Assembly: GCA_023653785.1 (NCBI GenBank)
Contig: JAMKCH010005417.1
Location: forward strand, 1 to 64,000
DNA length: 64,000 nucleotides
Reading direction: 5' to 3'
DNA from: Ophioderma brevispina
Lineage: Eukaryota > Echinodermata > Ophiuroidea > Amphilepidida > Ophiodermatidae
A model generated the notes under the pieces. The model was not told the origin of the DNA. It did not search any database and was given only the letters and a program-made list of their open reading frames with translations. Position numbers and translations under genes: made by a program. Below, in pieces: positions 35,512-48,225 of the stretch (position 1 is the stretch's first letter; each line of letters opens with the position of its first letter).

Positions 35512-35728
35512 CTCTCAAAATGTAAAAGAGTGAAAAAAACCCTAAATTTCCAAAAGAGTGAAATTCATAAAATTCACTCCAAAGGAGTACAAAATCACTC
35601 AAAAAAGAGTACAATTTCACTCGATAAGGATTGCCTATACAGTGATCACTCTTAATAAAATGCATGGCAACCCATACCGAGTAATTCTACTCTTTCACTC
35701 TTTACTTTTTGGAGAGCAAATTTTCACA
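35512..35728. repeat. MITE family 2, longest copy
   Basis: Multiple GAGTGAAA/GAGTACAA words are followed by TTTCACTCGATAAGGATTGC and ACAGTGATCACTCTTAAT. It ends GGAGAGCAAATTTTCAC. It has no coding capacity. Confidence 0.6.
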
Positions 35729-38572
35729 ATTTTACGAATGTAGCCTATATACCGATGTTTTAGGCATTCACAGGGCTATCGCTCCAACTATTCCATCGCA
35801 ATTAAAATCAAATTGATATCAATTTAAGATTGATAAAAAGCCGCAGAATTAAATATACATAACATACCAGGATGAGTTTTCAGAAAAGCTCAGAAATATT
35901 CAAGGTCCGCCACAAAATAAGTCATACGGCTGATTGACTCATATACCGCATTATTAACGCGATTGGGTCTACACTGTAATGGGTATATATCGACACTTCG
36001 CCTCCTCATATTGCGCAAAATATTATTTTCGTTAATAAATCATCCTCGAAGGTAACTCCCGGTTAATTATGCCATATTTCCATTCTCGAGACTCGCATGC
36101 AAAAAACAATTCAATCACAACACCAAATTTCGCGTGCGATAAATATTCGAAATGAAATAAATTCAAACATAATTTTAAATGATGTTTAGTCAGTGAATAC
36201 ATTGAATGGGCTGGCTACCATGCCATGGCTTACAAACTAGTTAATGTTTTACAAATTCTGCACAATGGCGATATATTTTGGGCTTCCAAATTTCGTATGA
36301 CAACAGGTTCAAAAGTTCGTGCTAAGAGCGGCTACTGCAGTTCAATCGTTCATGATCATAGGGCCTGATGATAAATGAACGCGCGTAAATAACATTCATT
36401 GGTTACATGGTGCATGCCAATTGCCTCGATGATTATTTATGAGCAGTGTTTCTATAATTTAGTCCAAAATAAAATGACATGACAAATATGTTTTTTCTGT
36501 TCCCCGTATTTGAAGAGGTATTCTAACATTTTACTAAAGTCCGGGCCAAAATGGCGCTGGAAAATAATGACTCTGTTGATACAACAACACTTAGATTCAT
36601 CCTGCAAATTTCGATTCTCTTAAAATATATTATTTTAGCCAAAACTAAATTCACACCTGCCTCAAGTTCCGACAAAAAAAAAATAACACCACGCGGCCGT
36701 GGGTGCAGGTTGCATACTTGATCCCAAAATTTATTCCTGTCTTTTAATTTACAATTAAAATTTACAGAAGTCATTCCGATCTTTGACAACAATTAGCTGA
36801 GTGGTTAGATAATAAGGTGGAAATCTTTAAAACTAAAATAAGAAAACTTAGTCGTGAGGGCAGAGTGCATACGAGGAGCTGGTGGCATTTTAAATATATT
36901 TTGAGGGGCCGGCTTGTTGGAGCAAGCTGTGTTACTTTCGAATCTTTTGGAACTTTTACTTTACGTTGACATAAAAATGATGAGGTTTTGAATGGACCAT
37001 ACCCAAAACAAAAACTTTTCGGAATCAGTTTTGACTTTCATAGCACTCCTCTGTCACACGCACTCCGAAAAGTTTCATAAAACAAATATTTTGTTTGACA
37101 AAATAAAAAACTGTTAAAAATTCATACACTATAAGAAGGCTCGTAGCGCCTTTTGTAATCATAAATGGCGTTGTTTTTGAACAATTCTCTTCTAACCTAT
37201 ACGGTAAAATCCCTAGACGCTGGAATATGACATTATAGACAAAATCCTTGTGGTGGTCAAAATACATATAGGTCGTCTGTTATGTATAAATTTGCGCCAA
37301 AATAAGACATTCGTAAATGCTAAGGTCAAAGGTTAAAGTTTTCAAGACTAACTTTAACCTTTGACCTCTTCATAAAATCAATATATTATTACTAGTATTA
37401 AGAAACTATCCCCCATTTTCAATAAAAAGCAAAATAATGTATATCCGTCGAACTCCGGATATGCTGTGAAAACTGAAGCCACATCACCACTCCTTATTAT
37501 CGTAAAAGGCACCTGACATAAATCGTGATGCATTTTTTCATGTCGGGCATTTTGAGATTTATCGTCGTCAGAGGTTGTCTGCAAAAATAAGTTGCAGATT
37601 AAGTTATTGCGCCAAAACTTGAGACCTGAAATGACTGGAGAATATCGCATATTATGGATTGAAATCTAAAATGAATGAGTACACACACATATATTATGTA
37701 CAAGAATGACTCCCAAACAAATCTAGTCTGAAGTATTCCCAATCCCAAATAACTTCGCACTAGAAAATGTTCAGCGTGCTTACTAATTCTTACTAATTGT
37801 GACTCAAAATGGTTAATTGTATGAAATACTCAATTCAGTGATTTGTAATCAGTACTCAAAATAGGTAAATAATGAAGGCTAAATTGTCACAAATACCTTT
37901 AACTTATTTCATTTGACAAATTAAAAAAACCCAAACATAGTTATGGCAAATTTGGCAAACAGTAGTAACAATTACTCATTTTACAACTGTTATACAACTT
38001 GATTGATTGTTGTAGTTAAATTCAGTTAAGTTGATAATTCAAAGTTATAACAAGAACCAAAATGACAAACAATTTTAAGTACTTCTCTTTCATTAAAAAA
38101 ATATACCTGAAATAACGTTCACTTTATTTTGCAATATTTTTGAAATTGCATAGCAGTAATTTAGTATCTTATTTTCACTCAAATTTAATAGACGATTTTG
38201 CAAACAAACAGTGCAACTCTCATTTTCTGAAACCCAAGGTAACTCGAGATATGGCCCAAATACAACATTAATTTTCTATACGGGTTCTATGGGCCATGGG
38301 AGGTGCAATAGTGGTGTACACCCTGAAACTATAATTGGAGGGTGCAAAAATGACGTCAAACAGTAGTGCAAGTAAATATAAAAGGTGGAGGTTGACAAAA
38401 CAACGAAGAGCAAAACAGTATTGCAGGATGCTTGCAGCTTAGAGGAGTCTGGATCCAAGCGGAGGGATACCCAGATGGATTGAAGGGCAGCTTCATTGAA
38501 GACAGAGACAGATGGAGTTGTGATGGCGTTGGATGGCATACTCTGGGTATAACCTGTTCCAGCAGACGTGTA
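35729..38572. other. Intergenic, one hairpin only
   Basis: Besides the DR1-like hairpin at 37.3 kb nothing is supportable. A minus-strand open frame (38276-38734) runs into the TIR element and is not credible as a gene. Confidence 0.4.
37323..37367. repeat. Perfect hairpin, 18-bp arms
   Basis: AGGTCAAAGGTTAAAGTT, a 9-nt loop, then its exact reverse complement. Each arm contains AGGTCA and AGGTTA separated by one A, the layout of a DR1 nuclear-receptor site. Confidence 0.85.
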
Positions 38573-39123
38573 TGGAAAGCTCAAATGGTCATAACGTATT
38601 GCGACAACGCTTTGTTTTTGAAAGCAACGCGTTGCTAAAGTATATCCATTAGAAATAGACTTTAACGCGTTGCTTTCAAAAGCAACGTGTTGTGACCAAT
38701 ACGTTATGACCCTTTTGGCTTGCTTGCTGAGCAACGCGTTGCTTTTTTGAAGGTCTATATTGGCTACCTCAGCAACCCGTTACTTTCAGCACTACAAGCC
38801 AAAGGGTCATAACATATTGGTCACAACGCGTTGCTTTCAGCAAGCAAGCCAAATGGGTCATAACGTATTGGCCTGAATGCGTTTTCAAAGCTCTATTTCT
38901 ATTGGCTACCTTAGCAACGCGTTGTTTTTCTAACCAATCAGAAAAGTGAAAAAGCAACGCGTTGCTTTCAGCAAGCCCAAAGGGTCATAAGGTATTGATC
39001 ACAACGTGTTTCTAAGCAACGCGAAGTTGCTTAAAGGTCTAATTCTATTGGCTACCTTAGCAACGCGTTGCTTTCAAAAGCAATGCGTTGTCGCAATACG
39101 TTATGACCCTTTTAGCTTGCCAT
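38573..39123. mobile_element. TIR element packed with the palindrome GCAACGCGTTGC
   Basis: About 550 bp. The left end TGGAAAGCTCAAATGGTCAT and the right end (reverse complement TGGCAAGCTAAAAGGGTCAT) form inverted repeats of about 38 bp, continuing through AACGTATTGCGACAACGC. AGACGTGTA directly precedes (38564-38572) and follows (39124-39132), a probable target duplication. Inside, GCAACGCGTTGC and close variants recur about eight times, often preceded by CTATTGGCTACCTTA. No open frame. Confidence 0.8.
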
Positions 39124-39678
39124 AGACGTGTACACTAGCCTGGGGTAAAATGAGAATTTGCAGGAGTCAATTGTAGTCTGGACGTTGTGGTATTGAGCCA
39201 AATGGTAATTCTGACTAAATTAGTCAATAATGGTAGTAACACAATTGTTATAGACCTCTGTATTTGTTTTGGAGCTATGAACTAACGAAGGCATACCAGT
39301 TTTGCCCCACGAACGACAGGAAATTGACCAATCACAAACAAGTCTATATGAAACAAAAACAAAGTATTGAAGTGTTACATATACGCCATATATCATGTAT
39401 GATATGAAAAAGCCGTATGGGTACAACGTCTGACTGCTTGTCTGTGCATTGTTGCTCCAACATGCCAACAGTCGGCAGTTGCCGACCAGATCATCAGCAT
39501 GATCAGTGGCTAAACAATCTATCATTTTGTCTACCATCCTGAAAATTCACTGTAGCAGTGCCTACAAAGAACTCTGGTGTCGACCTATATATACTGTACA
39601 CTGCAAAAACAAAAATTGCCTCTTGCCTGATATTTTAAGACGGCGCCATGCACTTTTAGCCGTGTCCTTAGACATTTG

Positions 39679-40383
39679 GGCCCGTATTTCTCAAACGATG
39701 TTTAACGCTAATCACTGGTTAAATCGCAATTTAAACGCCCGCTAAAATAAACGCAATTCTCAAAGCATGGTTACCTTTAAACGCTGTTTACATTTTAGCC
39801 GAACATCGTTAAACATGCCTAAAACGTTGTTAAACTTAGACTTGGTCCGGGGGTAGTTTAAGGCGTGTTTAACTTCACGTTTTCATCAAATGCCTGATAT
39901 TCTCGGCTATATGTGATACTCGTGATTAGACCAGTTACCTCCTTTGTTTCTCTTATCTTTCTTTTCCGAGTCCTCGGTTCATTTCCTCTTCCATTCATCT
40001 GTTATAGTATTGAATGATAGCAAGTGCGGCACAACGACATAAAACAGTTTTAAATAGGCCCGGGCTTTTGTCTCCATCATTCAACATATTCTAAAGCTCT
40101 TGCGTAACGCGACATTCTTGAAATTTACCCGTGGGCTTCATGCGTTGCATTTACAACTACGGAAGGCATTGTCTGGCATATAAATATTGTTCACGCACAC
40201 GTAATGATATAGGCGAAGATAAGTCACAGTTCGGTGGATGATATTTACGGCGATGAAATACAGTGGTTATACTAAACGACTTGTTAAATTATTTAACCTG
40301 CGGTTTTTTAAACAGTGCGTTTAGCTAACCACAGTTTAGGCCTAACCACTGTTTATTTTAAACATCGTTTGAGAATACGGGCC
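39679..40383. mobile_element. TIR element, GGCCCGTATT(T)CTCAAACGATG ends (705 bp)
   Basis: The first 26 bases and the reverse complement of the last 26 match except for one T. Beyond that, the arms share AAC/GTT-rich words (ACTGGTTA, GTTTAAAC). It has no coding capacity. The ends resemble those of the small element at 48.58 kb. Confidence 0.75.
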
Positions 40384-41329
40384 GTCATGTCTTGAATTTA
40401 GACATGTCTTTTGAGTGCTTTAATTATAGCAGCCAATAGGACATGGCTCATTTTTTTTTCGAATCATGTGTTATCCCAAGTTTTACTATTTACTAGACAT
40501 AACTCACATACAAAAAGTCATGACTAACTACAAGACGTGTGGTTATATTATGTGACTTGTACAAAGACGCTAAATTACGACATGTCTACTGAAGACATGC
40601 CTCCATGCAGTGTATGCAACTTCAAGCTATACAGAGACTTCCTGTCTGTCTATACAACCCCAGCATACATGCGAGTGGTGGTTTTAGTTACAGAAGTCTG
40701 CAAATCTCAAGTTTGGGTATAAATAATGTTGTTTCCATGCCCAGGTCATTCCACATCCGCACCCTATATTCAAAATATTCCAACATTTCATGGCATTCCT
40801 TTTGTATACATGTATACTTTAAGGCTGGGCTTCATACGAACAAACCACGATTTGGATTGAAAAGTTGTGCGTGTAGCCCTGACCTATAAATGTAGTGAAC
40901 CACGAAAGATTGTATTGTATAGTACACCGGCGCCACAGCCTTGGTGGTCAATGTCATGCAATAGGTCTGCAGATGTATACAAATGTCAAAGACAGCAAAA
41001 ATGCTATTTTTCCACCAAAAAAATGCTTACCTTTTTTTGATCAATACCCCTATTGTAATTACAATATTGAACAATATCGACATAGGGGGTATATTGTTGT
41101 GGTATTACCCTTCTTCTATATTCAAGTTTTGTTTGTTTCAACCGACTATAGAAACTTGGTTGTGCAAATTCCCGTGTCCGTTTAACCGGTGTGTTAAATG
41201 ATAAAAGGATGAAACGTGTGAAAGAATTAAGGCATGGTGTGGGCATTTTAGGTATTAACTTTTATACAGATTAGCACATGGCGCTTTTTCTCATCGATTG
41301 GTGTTATTTTACATTAAACAAAATAAAGA

Positions 41330-41500
41330 TGACTAAATAAATAAAATTAAAACAAAATAAATAATAAACAAATAAGAAACAATTACAAAAAACATAAAAC
41401 AACATAAACTATATAAATAAAAATATATACATTGTAAATAAAAAAATCCAAAAAATAAAAAATAAAATAATATAGAAAAAAACACGAAAGGAACTTTAAT
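41330..41500. repeat. A-rich low-complexity tract (AAATAAA-type)
   Basis: Mostly AAAATAA and AAACATA words on the + strand, with no repeat unit of fixed length. Confidence 0.8.
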
Positions 41501-41789
41501 ACGGAATAATGTGGCATGCATGGTATTTCTTTTTTGCTACGAAAAATAAATAAAAAATGGAATTAAATAGAACTAGGGCAGAATTTGAATCAACACCATG
41601 AACAACAAGTTCAGTTTTAAAAATAACACCTGAACTAAGAGAATAACAAACCAGTGTATATAGCACGAATTGAACCGGCTTGCAACATGACAAACTAGCC
41701 AACATTCGCCATACTATATACCAAAAGGGTTGCATGACGCCTGCGCCTGGACATGCAGTGGAAATAAAATTCTTCCTTGATGTAAGCCC

Positions 41790-43200
41790 AAACAATCAGA
41801 TCGATTGTAAACCATTGGCTTCCATGCTCCAAGCAACTGTCAAGGCAATCTCCCTATGGATTGGCTTGATGCAAATGTTACACCACTTTTCAAAAAAGGG
41901 GACCGTTCATCTCCGTCAAACTACCGGCCGGTTTCACTTACATCCATAGCCTGCAAACTTCTGGAACACATTATTCACCATCATATTATGGCTCACTTGG
42001 AAAAATATAATATTCTTACTGACCATCAACATGGGTTCAGGAAGGGGCGCTCATGTGAAACCCAATTGGCTTTTACTATTGATGACTTGGCAAAATGTCT
42101 TGACCAGCAAGGTCAAACCGACATGATCATCATGGACTTTAGTAAAGCCTTTGATACTGTGCCACACCATAGACTTCTCAATAAGATTTATCATTATGGT
42201 TTGAGGGGAAATCTCCACAAATGGATGCATTCTTTTCTTACAAAAGATCCCAACAAGTTGTTCTGGATGGTAAAACATCAAATAAGACGTCCGGAGTACC
42301 GCAAGGAACAGTACTAGGTCCACTGCTTTTCTTGTTATACATCAACGACTTGCCAGAAAATATCACCTCTACAGTACGTTTGATGGCAGACGATTGCGTT
42401 ATGTACAGACCAGTGAATTCAGAGGAGGATTGCCAACACTTGCAGAAAGACATCGATGCGCTTAGTAAATGGGAATCCCGCTGGCAAGAAATTTACCGCA
42501 AAAAATGCTTCGTCATGAACATCACAAAAAAAGGACATCCCATCAAACACAAGTACAAGTTGGGAGGTATACACTTGAAACCATCATACTTACCTGGGTA
42601 CGTATTGAAATAACTGCAAAACTCAATTGGAATATTCAACATATAGGAAACATCTCCTAAAGAACAAACCAAAACTCTAGGGCTGTTAGTAGACATCTCA
42701 TAGCTGCAAGCCAGACGTGAAGGAGAGGGCCTACAAGTCACTCGTTCGCCCCAAACTTGAGTACTGTTCATCAATTTGGGATCCATATCATCAAGACCAG
42801 AAACATCGTTTGGAGTCGGTTCAAAGTAAAGCCGCAAGATTTGTTACCAGAATTACAATGTGGGAGTCTTAGGGTCACCACTATGATTGATCAGCTTAAG
42901 TGGCAAACTTTAGAGGACAGGGACGGGCCGTTTCCAGGGTGTTCTCACCTTCATTGTATAAGGGCCTGCTGGGTTACTTCCATCAACATTGATCATTTAA
43001 CGCATCCACTTCAAACAGCTCAACTAGGCGCAAAAAAACAGGTATGCATTCTATCTCAGATGCCTCGTAGTCAAGAAGAACAGCTTAAGTATCCTTGTTT
43101 ACAAGGACTGTTCCAGAGTGACCCTCCTGCCAATTAAAGTTAAGGAGGCGCACACTTGACCAAGTAAGGACAGCGTCGTACATTCAATATGAGTTTGGTT
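41790..43200 (+). pseudogene. Decayed LINE reverse transcriptase A (CR1/Jockey-like)
   Basis: This is a non-LTR retrotransposon fragment. The frame from 41856 shows NVTPLFKKGD, SNYRPVSLTS, HGFRKGRSCETQ and motif A MDFSKAFDTVPH, whose catalytic Asp is at about 42135. A frameshift near 42240 moves to another frame with GVPQGTVLGPLLFLLYINDL and motif C read as LMADDCVMYR (42383-42394), where Phe/Tyr-Ala-Asp-Asp is usual. After another shift, the C-terminal region shows LVRPKLEYCSSIWDPYH and SKAARFV, typical of the end of CR1/Jockey-type ORF2. Several shifts and stops mean no intact protein. The endonuclease domain is not seen. The left boundary is approximate, and 43268-43486 is unassigned. Confidence 0.85.
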
Positions 43201-44035
43201 AGGGACGCCCCACTAGGACTAATCGCCGTGACGGTAACGCGTACCAGGTACCCTTTGCGGTGAGCCTGTGGAGGCGTTTGCAGAGTATGGAACCAGAAAC
43301 AGAACAACGAAAAAACTTACAGCTTCAATTCTGGACATCCATTACAACATGAACACCTTACCATACAGTCGACACAACCTAAAAGCGTTTAAACGCCGCC
43401 TGGTAATGAAGCCACGGAAATTACATCCTTCTTTGGTACCGTATCAATTTCAACAATCCAAACAACTTCCCGCCCACTTTAGTTAACAAATGTCTCACAG
43501 CGACCGACAAGATTTGAACAGAAGATCATAACCACTGCCACAGGACACTGATGAACCACTGGAACCCCCCCCCGTCCCAACAAGCAAACGTACATAACCC
43601 TAGAGAGCGAGCAACCAAAAGTCTAGTTTATTTTATTTTTACAAGGTGCAATTGGAAAAGGACGTTGAGAATTTTGGTTGCAAGTTATTTCATTGAGTTT
43701 CAAGTTTTTTTTTAACATATCTGTCAATGTTATTAATATTATAGAAAATTCGCTATTTTAGTACTGTTCGCTAATGCGCTTGATATTATATCAGCTGGTA
43801 GTAATCAAATTAAAAAAACTAAAACCGACCTGATCATGTACAGTAAGGCTTATCGAACCTCATTGGTGCAAGCTTGACACCAACGTATTCGTGGTAGTGC
43901 CTTTCTCGAATTACACAAAGTCAACAAATCAAGTTGGTAAAGCCTAATTTTAACACTTACTTTTTGCAATTTAGGTGCAAATCTAATGTCCCACATCACG
44001 CAACAAATCTCCAGCGATACTTTAAAGACATCAAC

Positions 44036-44395
44036 TTAAAGGTGCAACGAGAGATTTCACATATCAGGTGTCCCTAAAAAATCAAAAGTACTGATTTTTG
44101 CCCTGATGTAAAGCTTTCCATCAAACTGAATATCCCCATCTGAAAGGATTAAGCTGAGAAATGGTTCTTTGGTACAAAAATTGGGAAGTTTCTAATTTTG
44201 TATAGGAGCAAATACGAAATTCAGCCTATGTTTTATATTGCAATATAAGCAAATCAAAATCACCCTTTTTCTCTCTTTTAAGACATTTCTGTAGCCAAAT
44301 ACAAGGTAAGAAATCTATTGAGTGTCTATTCTATATGAAATTACTATTATGACACAATATTTAGGTGGCCTCAAAATCTCTCGTTGCACCTTTAA
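44036..44395 (+). mobile_element. TTAA-ended MITE, copy 2 (complete, 360 bp)
   Basis: Perfect 22-bp inverted ends begin TTAAAGGTGCAACGAGAG. TTAA is present at both extremities, consistent with a TTAA target duplication as in piggyBac-type elements. The inside matches 2606-2919. Confidence 0.85.
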
Positions 44396-45654
44396 ACCAC
44401 TGGCAAATTTCCCTTTAGATTCTGTATTTTTGTAACTTATTTCTTCTTGCACCTGCACGTAACAGATTTGTAGAGTATGCCCATACGTGATATTTGCCTG
44501 TTATTTTGGCATACCCATAATCTACCAGGTGTACGAACACACGCTACAAGGAGGATACAACAAGAGTAATTCTGACAGACAAAATGGAGAACAATCAGTT
44601 AGTCTAAAACATATAATAAAGAAAAGTGGTAAAAATCACAGGTTCCCACCAGATTCCCGACAGAGTTCTTTTCTTTTTCTCAGCTGCATACATGGGGGTA
44701 TATTATACTAATCGGCCCAGTTGTCAAGTTAGTTTTGTTTCTAGTATACGGTATTTACTGTTTGATAGTCTTTTGTTAAAACGTCAACGTCGCACCATAT
44801 ACGAGTAGTCAACCGTATCCTGACAAATAGGTTGCATTGTTAACCTTTTTGCAGACTGGGTGCTAGTTATATTCTTACGCACAAAAGTTAAAATATTATT
44901 ATGGATGTTATTTTCCTGTACCAACACTATAAAGGCTATAAAGCGATAAAGGCATTTGCTTTCATGGACTGAAGTTAGTATTCCACAGGGACTATTCATG
45001 CTCATCCATAGCTTAAGTTCGAGAACTATTTCGGAGCATCGACATCTGAAGTTAGAATGATGTCTTTTACCATGTTTACCGTTGGTACTTGATATTTTGG
45101 GGGCTAAGTTTGGGTAAACAATTTGTTAAATAAATCAAGCGATCTTTATTCGGTTATTTATATGCGGAATCTCGGTTTCTGACGCAATGTGCACGTTTAT
45201 AGGAGAAAATCTGACATTACGCCACAATTGTGACCAGACGAAGTATTTAACTTTAAAATGACCCAATGTATAATACTTTTAAGCTCTCAACCTAAAAAGA
45301 AATAAAGTAAACAAAAATATGCATACATGCATTTTTTTAGTTTGATACAAATCATAATTATAAGCTTTCCTTCCATGAAATATTTTGAAGTGAGTTTGAC
45401 TTTTCTGCCGTCACGCGTCACCACTGTAAATAATTGTATTTAGGTTTTGTAACACTTTAAACACTTTAACAATTAAAACAACCACTTTTGGTGTTAAAAA
45501 TAGGCATTTCATAGGCTCCTGTTCCCATAAAACATTTTCAAAATTCAACATTATTATTCTTTAATTTAAATAAACACAATGAGAATGTTATTTTCAGAAA
45601 CACACTATTTAACTTATGAACACCAGGGTCTTTATTCTATACTGTGTTTAAGAA

Positions 45655-46118
45655 AAGTGGCCTAGCGGTTAGGGTGCTTGCCTGTGGCGCAAATTTACCA
45701 AAATCCCGGGTTCGAATCCCGGTGGGGTCACTTGCTGGGATTTATTCGGGTGCTCTGGATTTGATCTGTATACGAGCTATTGATCAAATACAGAATACCG
45801 CTCTCCTCCATGGTTCATTTGGAATTGGGCAAATGAATCATGAAAGCATCCCGTCCTTCGGAGGGGACGTTAAGCCGTCAGTCTCATGTACAGAGAGTCA
45901 CAACTGTACATGTACATCGCAGCCAGTGTCGAATAAGAGTAGGGTGTAAACCCCTGACTGTTCCCAATCCGCCCCCAGTCTCAACAGCGGGCCATGTTAG
46001 GAGCGTCCGTATCATGGATACACGCGGCCCCGGATCAGCTTACTCAGTTGAATACTCCTGACACCACTAAAAAGCCATTAATAATGACTTGTGGACACGC
46101 TAAGAAGAAGAAGCTACT
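45655..46118 (+). mobile_element. tRNA-derived SINE, copy 1
   Basis: The head contains a pol III A-box-like TGGCCTAGCGGTTAGGG and a B box GGGTTCGAATCCCGG spaced as in a tRNA. A body shared with 51736-52090 follows (CACTTGCTGG, TCATTTGGAATTGGGCAAAT). The tail ends in an AAGAAGAAG run. The tRNA part does not fold as an intact tRNA, so it is not annotated as a tRNA gene. Confidence 0.8.
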
Positions 46119-46429
46119 ATGCAACATTTTATTCAACAAAAGATGATCAAGCCATAGAAAATTATCCAGAAATGCATGGTAGAAGGAAGTCTGCGACAAG
46201 TCTTTACAATATAGGTTTTTTTTATAGTGACACCTCAATTGGACGAGCTAAGAAAGACAATTGTCCGCTTTTGTCCATCAACGGGTGGGTGGTTGTCTAC
46301 CTTCCCTTGTCAAAAATGAATTTTTACTAAGAAAAAGATAATTTCCTAATATTTTAAAATGGGCGAAATAGACTTAACATGTTATAAAACCGGGAACCCT
46401 GCCTGGAGACGATGGAAATCTCATAGCCT

Positions 46430-47640
46430 GCACCCGAAGCTCGCCATGGCTAGAAACGAATACACATCTGTTTCAGGAAAGCCACCCCTCCTCACAAGAT
46501 CAGAGTCGAGGAGAAGATGACAAAATTAAATGAGCTTTAGATTGAATCCAGGTCATGGTGATGGACAGCTCGCTGACTGATGGGCAAAGGTGACAAAGAC
46601 TAAGATTCCGGTTCTTGAATCTGATAACTTCACATATCTCTCGGCTGATGAGAAAGCTGAATACTTTGCGACTTTCTTCAGTAAAAGTGTACCATCCACG
46701 CTGTTGAAAATGAGAAGCCCGGCCTGTCCCTAGTATTCCTTACAAAACTACCTCAAATTTCGAAAAGATGGTGTTTTGGTCAAATAGTAAAGGAACAACT
46801 CTTGAAGCTAGATATCAGCCTCTAGATCAGTCGGCATTCCAGCCATTTTTTTCAGAAATGCTCCTCTAGAATTTGGCAGTCCCACTGGGACATAATTCCC
46901 TGTTGCATGAAGGGTGAGTGAAACATTCCCCGGTAGCTCGACCGATCTCCTTGCTGTCCATATTATCGAAAGTATAACGAAGCGACTGGTTTACATGTGG
47001 CAACATCTTGTACACGTACACATTCATTGATCTCAAACCGAAAATTCGGCTATATGGCTTTAGGTTAGGACTAGCCATTCTACGATACGCCTGACGCCTT
47101 GAAATCGATTCCCAATATCTCATCAATTCAATCAATGATAGAGGAAGCAAGACGTATATGTCTTGTATCCAGGCCTACTGACTAAACTTTCTACCATTGA
47201 ATTGGCTGCAGGACTACCTGCGTGACCGTTCCATCGGAGTGATCCTAAACGGGAAAGTAATAATAATAACAATACAAGAACTTGTAAAGCACCTACTTGC
47301 CAAAGGATACTAGTAAGTATCCAGCAAGAAACTTGCTGACCAATACAAGCGTACCACAGGGTTCCATCCTCGGCCCTATTTTTTCATTGTATTCATTGTG
47401 ACCTCGCAAGCAGAATTCTGAAGCCACCCGCCCTCTATATATGTAGACGACGTTATCGTGATTTCCATCACAGTTCAAACTGAAGACAGAGTAGCAGCTG
47501 TTAATTCTCTCAACAAAGATCTGCAGAAGATTGAGTCCTGGCAGGCAACATCATGGAATGCACTCTTTGGTACTGTCAAAAGGAAGACTGTGAAAATATC
47601 AAATAAGAAAAATGCTGCAACTTGCCATCACCTCTTTTGA
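46430..47640 (+). pseudogene. Decayed LINE reverse transcriptase B
   Basis: Pieces of a second non-LTR ORF2 lie in several frames. The pre-RT linker reads IPVLESDNFTYLSADEKA and AEYFATFFS. The thumb/loop piece is DYLRDRSIGVILNGK, followed by TSVPQGSILGPIF. The catalytic box is YVDD (47440-47451), followed by VQTEDRVAAVNSLNKDLQKI. Many stops and frameshifts separate these pieces. It starts about 310 bp after the SINE. Its sequence differs from the 42-kb copy, so it is a different element. Confidence 0.75.
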
Positions 47641-48225
47641 ACCACTCTATAAGAGGCTCAAATGTAAGCTAAGTTGGTCGCAATTCTTCCAAAATCGGGA
47701 CGAAATGTATAGAGTTATTTAACTTCCCCCAACCCTTGATCGGTATGTCAACGGAGTGCGAACGACATTTGATAATTTCATTTTACGGGCGGGTGTTTGC
47801 GCCTTTTTTTCTTGAGACATAAGTATAACGGATTTCATACCTGGTTAAAATGTTTTTAAATATACTTTAAAATGGGGTTTACGAATGACTTTTAACAAAG
47901 TTTGTATATTTCTAGTTGACGTGCATTGTGGCAAAACTCAATTCCTTTGGTGAGTTTGACCATGAAGTTACTCCGTGCGTTTGATTGACTCAAGCACGCA
48001 CCAGTGCGGGGTTGTTGTCATTATATACCTCGTCAAACTGAGCGCGCGAACTTTGACTTTTGTCAATGTACAGTAGTTATTACTTCAACTCATTTTATTT
48101 CGAATTTTCATGCTTTATATGCTAAAGAAATGAAGCACTTGCCCATACTACCCTTGAATATAAATTTTCCTTTCCAAAGTCGATGATTCTCAACACAGAT
48201 GTTAAAAGATGTGGCTTGTCAACTC

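Noticed and set aside
38276..38734. 152-codon minus-strand frame
   Set aside because: It begins inside the GCAACGCGTTGC element and crosses its boundary, so it cannot be an ancestral gene.
43268..43486. 72-codon frame after LINE A
   Set aside because: No RT motif or known tail domain could be recognised; left unassigned.
45655..45730. tRNA gene
   Set aside because: A and B boxes are present, but the acceptor and anticodon stems do not form and SINE body sequence follows.
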